Assembly: GCA_017506865.1 (NCBI GenBank)
Contig: JAFCMP010000235.1
Coordinates: 248,001-312,000 of the forward strand
DNA length: 64,000 bases
Reading direction: 5' to 3'
Origin: Tribonema minus
Taxonomy: Eukaryota > Sar > Xanthophyceae > Tribonematales > Tribonemataceae
The position numbers and the translations under genes are program-made. The notes below the pieces were generated by a model, which saw only the letters and a program-made list of their open reading frames with translations, did not search any database and was not told the origin of the DNA. Below, piece by piece: positions 1 to 11,100 of the stretch; the first letter of the stretch is position 1, and the number at the start of each line of letters is the position of its first letter.

Positions 1-698
1 CGCCGCACTGAAAGGGTCCCAGGCGCCCCCGTTGACGGCTGCCTGCACACATGGGACACGAACGAGTTCGACCAAACAACTAAGCGGTCAGCAAGTGATG
101 GAGCGCCAGCTCTAGACAGTGCTTACAATGCTGCTGCGGGTGGCGTGGTGTTGCAGGGTACTTGGGGGAGCATGGCGTACCGAAGGGGGCGATGACATGA
201 TCAGCCAGGGGTAGTGCACCGGCTGCAGGAGGCGTCGCCGACATCTTGTGGGAAAGAACGACACAGCGGCGCAACGAACGTGGGAGCCACTGTCAGGGCC
301 GCTGGGCGGCGGGCATCCGAAACGATGGCGGCGCCGGCGGCTATGCCCGCCACGCGCGGACAGATTCCTTCGTGCACTTCCACGCAAACTACATACGTCT
401 CAACGCGGTGAGCATCATTCCAAAGGTCCTGCCATCCCCATGCTCGAGGGCATCTTCAATGCGCCAGACGGCGCTTGTCGCCGCACGCACTCACGCAATC
501 ACAACACACACGATCGCCCAGCACCCGCACGCGCTCACGCAATCACAACACACACGATCGCTCAGCACCCGCACCTGCTGCTGCTGCTGCTGCGGCGGCG
601 CCGCCGCGGCGCCCGCGAACGGGTCCCACGCGCCCTGCGGCGCAACCGGCGCCAGCGCGTGCGGCGCCGGCGGCAGCGGCGCAACGCCGAACCCCATG

Positions 699-731
<33 letters not shown>

Positions 732-3700
732 GGCAGCGGCGGCGCGTCAAAGGGGTTGGCGGCGGCGGCGAGGCTCAGGCCGCCCATGCCCGCGGTGAGG
801 GGACCCATGGCGGTCGCGTAGGGGTGCATGAGGGGCGCGGCGCCCAGCGTCGCGAAGGGCTGCTGCATGCCCCCCATCTGTGGCATGCCCCCCATCTGCG
901 AGCGGAGAGGACGGGAAGGGGCGGAACGGCGGCAAAGTTGGTGAGGCGTGGCATCAGCTGGTGCGGACGCGCGCGCCGCGAGCGGCGGCAGCGGGCACTG
1001 GGTGTGAACGCGTTGCATGTGCCTGCATGTGCCGGGGGGCAGGTACCAGCACATCTACATGCACAGGGGGGGGCATGGGCATAGTTCACAGTTTGCACGG
1101 CGCAACCCTTCCGAAACGCACTGCGACCACTGCCCATCAAAGCGCGCCATCGCGCAGCCTCCACCTGACCGACGCTGGCCGTTAACAAGTACTGAACACC
1201 ATATCACCAGTTTGTGGCTGAACCCTATCCGAAACCCTGAAAGGCAGATGGCATTCGCAATGCGCGTCCAAGCACTGCGCATGTGACTGTTGGGTTAGGG
1301 TTAGGTTAGGGTTAGGTGACTTGCTGCATCGACGCTGCCTTCGCCAGTTGGCATTGTGGACGCCTCCTCAACTTCAGCTTCAACGTCAACATCGCATTTC
1401 CCCTTCGTGGCCTGCACGCGGTGATGTCATGCATTGTACAGCCATGCTCATCCCACGCGACACACAACAAGTAGCACAGACCGATTGTTCATGTCACTGC
1501 AGGCGGGCCGCGCAAGAGAGGCCGCGTAAGTGCCGGCTCCGGTTTGACTCATGTGAAAGACGCCGTTACGTTCTGACCGCACGTGACAAGGCCGGCCACG
1601 CTACCAAGAGCACAGAGTCGAAGCTTCACAGAACACAGAACACACTTCAAGATACAAACACGCCACTCCGGTCTGACTGCGCGTGAGAAGTTCCAAAAGC
1701 ACAGAGTTAAAGCCTCACATACACGAAGTATATTGAAGTACCAGATCTCAAGAAGCATGTTGAACGCTAGTTGGTCGTGCACGTGTGCCGTTGTACGCTC
1801 ACCATCTGCATGGGGATGCCGGTAGCATACATACCCCCCGCCAACATGGGCGCGGCCGCCATCGGCGGCGGCTGCATGGGCGCTGAGAAGGGGTCCGTCG
1901 GCTGAGCCGCGGCTGCAGATGCAAACAAACAGAGAGAAACAGCAGCGGCAGCCTCAGCAGCAGGCTGGTCACTTGTGGCGGCACGGCTGGCACATCCGCA
2001 AACGAGCCTGGGCTTGATCATCATCAGCAGCAGTAGTAGCATCAGCAGTGGCAGCAGCAGCAGCAGCAGTAGCAGCAGCAAGCTCCTCACTGATAGCGGC
2101 GCTGCCGGCCCTTCTGCAGATACATCCAGGCTCGATTAGCGAGATCATGACGGTGCTAGAGCCAAGAGCGCTGTGCAGCACACGCATAGAGAGCTGTTGA
2201 GGCGATGTCAGCGGGGAGGCTAGCCAAAGAAGGCGGCGCCACGGAGCGCTACAGACTGCAAATAACACCCCGCCTCCTCAAACTACGACCGTTCAAGGCA
2301 ACATGTCGTGGCGCGGAACGCATGTGCCGTGGAGACCGGCCCCACGGATCCCTGCGTCATGTCGCACCTGACGACCATCAGCCCGCCTGTTGAATTTGCG
2401 TCACCGTCGCTGCGTTGCGATGGGGCGAGCGAGGACACTGGTCATTCAACTGCAGCCGGCCGCAAGAGCGCGCTCCGCAATGGTGTATTGGCTGAGCACT
2501 GCTGCTGCAGGCCAGCGCGCGACGCGGCGCCGACACGCAACAGCAGCAGCGCTCACGGGCGCTGGCAAGGTAGGACACACAGCGCGCGCCACGCAGCCAT
2601 TCCGGTGAGTGCGGCATTGCCAGGCCTGCTGCTGAGCATTGCCGTTGGGCACGCGAAGTAGTGCGCGGCGGCGGCGCACGCACCGCCGCCGCGGCAAGAA
2701 CGGGACCGCGAGCTGTTCGTCGACGCCACTGGCAGTGTGAAGGCAGCGCAGCGTCCCGACGTGCACGCTCGGGTCACGCCTCCTGAGCACCGCTGCTCCA
2801 GTGCCACCAGCCGCTGATTCGCCCGGCCAGTTGCTCGTTGCGCCACTGCCAGAGAGTCCCGCCCGGCGGCACTTGCAGGTGCGCGCGCTGCGGTGGCTGT
2901 GTCTGCTGAGCATTGCCTCCCCCCCCCCCAATCACTCTCTCTTCCTTCACTTGCTGGAACACTCTGGAAAGCTCGCTCCGCGACGCACGGCATTGCTGCA
3001 ATACGTTGGAGGCGATTATTCCGCATGCTGACGCAGCCCCCCCCCCCCCCCCCCCTTGCTCCCCCACCCAGCCCATCGCGCATTATCTACTCACTCGTTC
3101 GTTCATTCACTCAGTGTCTCACTCAACAAACCAACTCACACTGCGCAGAGATCTTGCTCAACGGCACGCTAGGGTACGTGGGCTGCGATGTCTCCCCTGC
3201 CGAGCGTCGCCGTCCTTTGCTCACCTACTCACTCACTCACTCACTCACTCACTCACTCAACATTCAACTCACGCTTTGCAGAGATCTTGCTCAGTGGCAC
3301 GTTGGAGTACGTCGGCTTCGACGCCCCCCCCCCCCCTCTAAGCGCTGACGCTCCCCCGCTCACCTACTCACTCACTCACTCACTCGACATGCGACTCACG
3401 TTTGGCGGGGATCCTGCTCAGCGGCACGTTGGAGTACGTCGGCTGCGACGGCCCCCCCTGCTGAGCGCCGCCGCCCCCCGCCCCCCCCTGCTGCTGCTGC
3501 TGCGTCTTGAAGCCATGCGTCGCAAACGCATCCAGCTGGTCCAGCCCCATGCCGTCGCTACCGCGCCGCGCCGCCGCCGGAGCGCTGACGCGATGGGAGA
3601 GTCACGTGCACGTCGCCAGTTTAGTGGAGACGAATTAAAAGATCGTAGAGCTCTGGTTGACAAGGGGTGGTGAGCCGCAAGTGCCTTCCACCAACAACCT

Positions 3701-5157
3701 GGTCGCCGCTGGTCGCCGCTGCTGCGGCCATTTGCCACAAGTCAAACACTGCCATCATCGTATCCACAGTACCGTATTATCTGTAATTAAGTCCATGGGG
3801 CGAGTTTTTTATGAGAGCGAAAAAAGCGGGGTGGGGCGCCATTGATATTTGGAGAAAAAAAGGGTGGGGTGCATTAATGTTTGAGCCATTTTAGCTCATC
3901 TAACAACATCATGAGATGCCAGCATGCTTCTACGCCGCTCCTGAAAGCAGTTCAACTTCAGGAAAGCCAGCTGCTGCCTCTCGGAGCCTTTTGTGGGTTT
4001 GGCTACATTGTTAGCTGTCTTTCTGTCTGCTCTGCACGTTGCTGACAGCGCATGTAGGCGCACACATACTGTGGTGATGTAGCATGAGTAACTGAGTGTG
4101 CATAGTACATGTACGCAGAGGGTACATGCTGGGTATGCATGTAAGAATAAAGGGGTGGGGGGCACATTTATATGAGCGAAGATCAAAGGTGGGGCGTCAT
4201 TTTATGAGGGCTCGAAAACTCATAAAAAAACTCGCCCCATGAATAGGTAATACGGTAGTCAAAAGACTTCTGTGTGCATTGGCGGCGGCGGTGCGCTGAG
4301 CGTGGAAACCCCATGCATGTCAGTGAGTATGCGGGTGTCATCCCGGTTGCGCGCTGATTGCATGTCAGCGGCGGCGGTTCACGGCGCATGCGAAACCCTT
4401 TCCCTCGTCAGCAGGGGCGCGCCCCCCCAGCTGGTGGCCGTGGACTGATCAGAACAGTGGCAATGCTGGCACAATCCTTGCAAATTCAGCATGATGCACG
4501 CAAATGCAACGTCAAAGGGCATGCCTCGGAGTCCTACTGCACCATGTGCCGCGCGAAAGAGCGGTCGAAAGAAGCCAGCGGTGCTTGCAGTTGTAGTGGC
4601 CCCAGACCTCCACCTGGAACAGCCTATTGGCAGGCGCCACAGTAGTTCGGCCAACATGAACATAGGCTCAATTCTCAGACGCATCCTGTTTGTTGCATGC
4701 TCTCAAACTCGTGATGTCCAGCGTGGGCCGTGATGCAAGCGACTATCCCATAACCTTGATAGATTGTGCGGTCGCACGGTCAATGTTGATTCTGGGCTGC
4801 TTGAAAATCTCCTGATGTGGTATGGTATCACAATGGGCGATGAATTCATAAATTGTCCGCTATGACAAGGCGACGTTAAAAAACGACAGGCAGTGCATTG
4901 CTGCTTGTCTCAGGCAACTCGAGAGCTTTAGTCAAGCAGCGATACGACCAAATTGATTAGGCTAGTAGAGTAATTACATAGATGAAACGCATTCTAAGCA
5001 GGAATCCGATGAACGCAAACGCTGCTGCTTGAGGTGAATAGTTGTAACATCGAGAGTGGGGCTGCGGCTTACGTCTGGTAAGGCTGCTGCTGATGCGGCG
5101 GCTGCTGCTGCTGCTGTGGCATGCCGAAGCCATGGGCAGGCTGTCCAAAGGGGTTCC
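1..5157 (-). CDS. Gln-rich protein with NPF/DPF motifs, endocytic-adaptor-like (partial)
   Basis: Minus-strand spliced gene running off the left edge. Supported exons, in transcription order, are 5157-5073, 3584-3400, 1901-1803, 895-575 and probably 42-1. The first two join in phase (donor GTAAGC after 5073, acceptor before 3584). At least one exon between 3400 and 1901 is missing from the model, because the phase does not carry over. The peptides are low-complexity: NPFGQPAHGFGMP followed by Gln runs, GMGLDQLDAFATHGFK, TDPFSAPMQPPP, NPFDAPPLP with a Q10 run, and GAWDPFAG. NPF and DPF tripeptides bind EH domains and clathrin-adaptor appendages in epsin, AP180 and ArfGAP tails, so an endocytic adaptor C-terminal region is a reasonable inference. 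No ENTH, ANTH or ArfGAP domain was found to the right, and the start codon is unknown. A Gln-rich RNA-associated protein is the main alternative. Confidence 0.5.
1290..1317 (+). repeat. Interstitial telomere-type repeat
   Basis: About four units of GGGTTA/GGTTA within a probable intron of the leftmost minus-strand gene. Confidence 0.8.
3146..3450 (-). repeat. Three tandem copies of an exon 3' edge plus donor
   Basis: The real exon edge at 3400-3450 (minus strand, coding YSNVPLSRIPAK before GTGAGT) has two degraded copies downstream in the intron, at about 3279-3325 and 3146-3195. Each is separated by ACTC microsatellite. The copies keep the pattern 'gatcttgctca..ggcacg..agtacgt' on the plus strand. 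Confidence 0.75.
3629..3769 (+). repeat. Dispersed short repeat, copy a
   Basis: About 140-bp family with a core near GATCGTAGAGCTCT, then GACAAGGGGTGGT, GCCGCAAGTGCCTTCCACC, and a 3' end with CACAAGTCAAACA and ATCCACAG. Further copies lie at 34756, 34952, 39626, 55659 and 62097. This copy ends exactly where the inverted-repeat element at 3770 begins. No Pol III A/B boxes are obvious, so the class (SINE or MITE) is undecided. Confidence 0.75.
3770..4257. mobile_element. MITE-like element with about 40-bp terminal inverted repeats
   Basis: The left end (TACCGTATTA, then CATGGGGCGAGTTTTTTATG by 3813) is the reverse complement of the right end at about 4217-4257. Inside are about four degenerate sub-repeats of the form GGGGTGGGGCGCCATT (near 3825, 3860, 4152, 4190). 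There is no coding frame, and base composition is A/T-richer than the surroundings. The terminal TA could be a Tc1/mariner-type target duplication, which is inference. This is a non-autonomous DNA element. Confidence 0.72.
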
Positions 5158-8121
5158 CTGTTGCGTACATTTTTCAGGCTCCCCCTCCCACTGGCACCGT
5201 CGCCTCGCTGGCAATTAAAGTAGAATACAGGGCTGTCAGACCACGCAAGAGGCAGCTGGCGGCGGCGGTGTGCCTGGCCCCTCCTCTGTGGAAATGTAAC
5301 TGCCTGGATGATTTCGCAGGATGACCCCCACCGGCCGGCCAGGTTCGCAGACCCTAGCGCCAAGTAGGTTTGATCAACATAGCGCCACCTGAGGTGATGC
5401 ATGTGTCCCTGCTCATTATGTTGCATTACGCCTTTACATTTTGGGCAAACCTAAAATGCATTCAATGCCAACCACAACGACCTTTTCAACGATGCACCAT
5501 GCGCAGCCTGCCGTCTCAAGCATTGAAGGCAAGAACTCAGCTGATGGATGAAAATGACCTGACAGTGCGGCACATGCACACATGTGAATCACAATTCACA
5601 CAGCTTGTACTCTGTGCCAAGCTCCAAAAGTTTGAAACGTTATTGTGCCAGTTGTCAGTACAGTCTGTTCAAGCGCCAGCACCAATGCATAGAACCAGAG
5701 CAAACGGAGGCACTGAACATGGCACGCATGTGTACACAAAAGTAAGTGGGAAAGTGACCATTCACGGGAAGCCCACATCTACACAATATGGCCAAAACAT
5801 CCCAGATCTTTGTGCTGTCGGAAATGACGACTCACCTAGAGCTCCATGACTAGATGCCAAGCCAGGTAGCAAGGCAGCAGGGAGGAAAAGAGACTCCGGC
5901 TGAAGGACCGTGCTAAGGCAAAGTGAATATTGAGTGTAATGTCGAGGTCGTGAATAGAGCTGGCACGATAGAGCCAGCTATGTAGTGAGCAGTCCAAGCG
6001 ACGAGTGTTATGCTTGTCACGAGAAGGTGCAACCTGCTCGTGCAACCTGCTCAAGTAAGGGCCAGCTAAGCCAGTCACGCCCCTGCAGTTACTAAGTTAC
6101 ATGTCCTTGCAGTTGCACGGCTCTGCAGTTACATGAGAGCATGATATTCCGACACGTGCGAGGGCATAATATTGGACTATCACCTCACCCAGAACCTGAA
6201 ACAACGTGCTCGAACCTGCAAACGCTCGAGCCGCGAGAGCAACATTGTTCACAAAAAGAAAAAAGCTATGCAAGCATATGCTGAGATGTCCCACTGCTTT
6301 ATAATTGAATTGCCATGTTTGTGATTGACCCCTGTTTTGCAAGGCTGGGGGGGGTAAGTGGCAAGAGGCCCCGCGGCGCCTGCCGTACAGAAGACGCAAA
6401 GCGCAAATGCACTCAAAAGACTTGCAGCCACGACGGCGGCCGCAGTCGGGCCTGAGCGCTGTTGCCTGACCATGTATGGGACAACTGTCCTGGGGGGGGG
6501 TCTAAGGCAACCACAGAGCTTGCACAATCGTAATCAGGTGCGCAACAAGAAGACACTGAGGTGTGTCCCGCGTGGACGCATGTGAGAAGCGTGCGTGTAC
6601 CACAGAACAGGCTTGCATCACATGTTGAAGGCCGTGCTTGTGCTGGAAATGTGAAACCCAAAAGCCGTCGTGATCAAGAATGATATTCCAAGGCACATGG
6701 GTATGCCGTCCGCGCCTACCTACCTGTGCATGATGTTGGTGCTAAAAGCGCCGACTTGCGGCATTTTTTATTTTTTTTTCCCCGCCCCGAAGAGGAAAAA
6801 CCCCTGCCTCTAGCTTATGATTTCGTACCCGGTTCACAGCTACGTGCATGCAGCTGCTCCAGGATACCGTCGTGCAACGGTACGAGGGTAGGTACCAGAG
6901 GGAACCACCCCTCAGGTTATGTGGGAGTTGAACCCACCAAAAAACCTCTGTGCGTGGGGGGGCCCACAGCTGGTGAGGCTGCAGTAGGCGGACGCATACC
7001 CCCACGCAACTCCTCCCACCTGGTCTTGAACACTGAAGGGCTGCAGATCTTATGGGGAGGGGGGGGGGGGGGACATTTGCTTAAAACTTATTGGCACATA
7101 TTGCGGCGCTGGCAGACTATACGACACGCTAGGAACGAGCACACATTAAGCGAATACAAGCACGCACGCCGTTGTGCGCACAAGCTAGCGCTCCCCGTGT
7201 CATTCATGGCAAAGCATCTACAGAAGCGGACGAAGGCTGCTAGCACATGAGAGCAAGCACAGAAAGCTCAACTGACGAAGGACCAATAATGGCAAAGGTG
7301 AGCAGTTCAGCTTGCACTGACCCATATTGGCTCCGGGCACAGGTCGTCCTGCTAGGTTGATTTTTGGTCCTGTGCAACAACAGAGGTGGCAAGATGGAAC
7401 AAAAGGGCGGTGCCAGCGATAAGGCACACTGAAATAAGCTAGTACACCAAGCAGTGGCAGTGGCAGTGCCAAGGCGCTTGCTTGTGTTGTAGAGAGTTGA
7501 ACCGCATGCAGGCAACAACGCGAATGTATACGTGACAGGTGTACAGGGGCGCAGTAAGCACAAGATCACTGGCATTGAACCTCAGCAGAGTAAAAAAAGC
7601 TACATGTGTACACGCATAAAGTACAGACGTGCCACGAATAAAATTTGGCACAACTCGCCTCACGTTGAGCTCTCCTGGCTCTGCTTCATCGTCGCCGTCA
7701 TGGCCCTCCCTGACGAGCTTTGGAGATGCAGAGGCTGACGGTGCCAAAAGGGCCAGAGCCGCAGGGTGCAGGCAGACTGTTGACAGCGAGCGCTTGGCTG
7801 TTCGCCAGCACTAGCGTGGTCAAGTGGCCCAACCGCGGGTTGCAGGGTAGCTTACGCCGGCACGCGTCGCCGGTATCATGAGCCTGGCCAGCCAAACTGC
7901 AGAGCTCTGCACAAACCGTCAGGTGGTCACTACCCAAGTTTAATCGCACTTCAACTCACCCGAACTTCAAAGCTACCCTGAACCGCCTCTGGAAGCGCCC
8001 GAAGCTGAGCGCGACGCTGCGAAGCTGGCAGCTTGGAGTGGAGACCTGGCAAAGTGGTACTCAATCGTGACCTGCGGACAAGAGAAGGAGACTGGCGCTG
8101 CACGGGGCCAGGAGCAGCAGG
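5158..8121. other. No gene recognised
   Basis: About 3 kb in which I find no protein domain. It probably holds 5' exons of the minus-strand gene to its left. A possible exon is 7747-7669 on the minus strand, ending in a donor after EGHDGDDEAEPGELN. There are G-tracts near 6491 and 7054-7072. A T-arm-like motif near 6910 was examined and rejected as a tRNA. Confidence 0.4.
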
Positions 8122-11100
8122 ATGCACCCAGCACCTCTGATGGATAGCGGCCTGTGCGCGACATCAGTTGCCGTTGCCGTGGCCGCTTATTTGGACCTGG
8201 CGGATGTGTGCAGAGCCAGCATGTGCTGCAAAGCTGCGCGTCAGGGCTTTGGCAGCCGCGCCAGAAGGGCGGCGTCGGTGAGTGATGCTGTCTGCTCAAA
8301 AAAGAGTCCCAGTAGCATACACCCTGGAGTTTTGATCACAAAACCACTGTAGTTGCGGTCAAATAGATTGGGTGGCTGAACAAAAACACAGTCAATGCGA
8401 AATGCGCAGAAAAATTAACATCACCGCCCTGAATTCATCGTCCACGCGGTACACAGGTACTTGCACGTGACCGGCCATATGATGCTGGTATATTCTGCTT
8501 ACATTGCTTATACATTAAGACACAAACTGGTTGCAGCAGCGGATGCCAACAGCCAGAGCGGAGCAGCTGCTTCACTGACGTGGCGATGCACGTGGCACAA
8601 CTGCCAGCCCAGCCTGCGTATACGGCACTTTGCAGAGGGTCATTCAACTGTACAAGTGCCGCCAGTAACAGATGCAGAAGACACACTTGCCTTAGATGGC
8701 ACCCAATCGATCTAGGTGGAGTGGCTGGTTGTCGAGGCTGCAGCCGCAATGGCAGCGGCAAAAGCACCATCGGCACTGGAATGGCCAATCGTGCAGTGGT
8801 TTGTGCTGAATACTGTCACGCAAGTGCAGAGTCTCGTGCTGGATGATGTGGCCTGTACAGCTGATGCGCGCGCAACCTCGTGATGAGTCGCACAATGTTT
8901 TCAGCAGGGCGTTGACACGGCTAGCATCGAGTGGGCTTTTTCTGCTTCGACTCTGCATAATCGCCATCAAAGAACCATGCTGCCGCCTATCTTGCGACAG
9001 TGCTTGCGATACTCGATGACGCTAAGCCAGAGTATGAGTGCGCATTCATAGAATACGAAGTTGGCGCTAGCGAGTATGGTGCAGTTGCGGCCGCTCATAT
9101 CGCAGCTCTCGTTGTCAGTGCTGTTGTGCCCCAATCGGTGCATCCCGCTGGAGAGCTGATTCGTCGACCTTCTCGCAGTTGCCCCAGCTCCTTGAGCAGC
9201 GCGGCGTGCATCACAGCTTGCGGGGTTGACGGCATGTGCTTGTTGAAGTTGAAGTAAACAATGATGCGACTCTGTCTGAACAAACACACAAACAAGCCAG
9301 CATCTCAGATGCACAATACAAGCCAGCATCTCAGACTTCATGGGTGCACGACGTGCTCAGGGTCCGTGAAACTGAGGTCGTGATCCGTTGAAGGTGCAGT
9401 TGAAGTGTGAGACTGGCAGGACGCCCAGTGGCACTGCGCTGCTGCAGTATCATGCTCAGTGGCCCCGTATCCTAATGTAAACGAAGGAGGCGCAGTTGAA
9501 CTTTGCACCAATTTCGGACCTGTGAGACATGACGATGCGGCGCTAACGGCACCGATTCTGCCGTTGACGCTGCAGCTGTTTGGCGGCGGGGCCCCCGCGC
9601 ACCTGAGGCTGCGCTTCTGGGCCAAGTGCCTCAAGGTGGAAGAGACGAAGCAGCAGGTATGCCTTGTGCTTGCAGGGTGGCAGCGCCATTCGCTTGGCCG
9701 GGCCTTTATGAACACGAATGCTTCGTTGCTGCGCCTCTCGTGGCACGCGGTGATTCTGTGATGAGCGGGCGGTTTAGTGATGGCGGCATCATCGTGCGGC
9801 AAACGGCCGCGTGCTGAGGGCGTGCGTGGGCTCCTGAACAAACTTCAGTTGCGCACGGGCTCCCAGTTCACAGCAGTCCAAATGTGCGCCTTGTACGCGA
9901 GTCCCGTGAACGGCAATGATCAAGTGAGCAGCAGTGTTTAGTGATCAGCGTGCTTGTTAGTGATAGCGGCATCGACTGGCGGAAACTGGCGGGGTGGAGG
10001 GGTGCGCACGGGCATGTCATACCTCAGTTCACGGTCTTCTGCCCTAGCGCTCAGTACTCGAGTCCCTTGAACAGCAAGGTGAGTAAACGGCAAATCTTGC
10101 ATGAGCAGCGATGCTCAATGTGAATAGTGATGTTTACAGTAGAGTGCGGTGGCATGCGCGTCGGTTGCATGGCGCTTCTGCAGGGCTGTGCAGGTTGACC
10201 TGTCCATCTTGTCACGTTGTGCAGCGCTCCACCTTGTTGAGTGTTGTACCTCAGCAGCGCCTCGCGAGCATCCACCGCGGCTAACACCCTAACCCTAAAT
10301 ACCGCACCTCAGCACCGGTCTCGCCACCGCGCTCGCCGCAGCGCAGCAAAGTTGCACATGCTCGCTCGCACCTACGGCCGCAGTCTACCGCCGACAAGCT
10401 GTTGTCAGTTACGAGTCGCTCCTCTCGTGACGCCGCCGCGGTGTGTGCCCTCATCAGTGGCTTCACGCTGTCCGGTCCTGAGCGCTGCTGTGACTGCTGC
10501 TCGCTGCCACAGATCTGCAAGAGCCAGATCGTCTCGGCGGACGAGTACTACCAGTCGCTGCTGGCGAAAGCCACGAGGGGGCAGAGTTGTGGGCGCACCG
10601 GCACGGCAGCGCTCAGCCCTACAGGGGTACAGGGGGAGGTGAGCGTCGCTTTGACGTTTGAAAGACGCACAGTGATCTGCTGCGTTATCCCAGGCGATGC
10701 AAGATACGCGACAAGCAAACCGTAACTTTGAAACGCTGCAAGAATTTCACAAAAAGATTCACACAAGCTACTCACCGAATCAATTTATAATGTACCTGTT
10801 ATCAACCCCGTCGCGCGTGCTGCTCACCGCCGCCGCGCCCGCTAAAAGCCCCCCCCCCCCCACCCCCTCCCCTCCCCGCATGTGCGCAGATTCTACGCGA
10901 CGTCTGCAGAACGTTCCCGGGCCTCGCGTTCTTCCGCCGGCGCGACGGGCCGGGCGAGAACATGCTGTCCAACGTGCTGCGCGCGTGCGCGATCGCGCAC
11001 CCGGACGTGGGGTACGTACATACTTCTGAAGTATGGTACCAGCGGTCAATCATAACATTAACCTAGCCACGCCGCGGCAGGCGCTGCCGGGAGCTGAAGT

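Noticed and set aside
246-821. Plus-strand Cys/Ala-rich ORFs near the left edge
   Set aside because: They are antisense shadows of the minus-strand CAG-encoded glutamine runs.
6890-6990. Minus-strand tRNA suggested by a T-arm-like GGTGGGTTCAACTCCCAC
   Set aside because: No matching acceptor stem, D-arm or anticodon arm could be placed at the right distances on either side.
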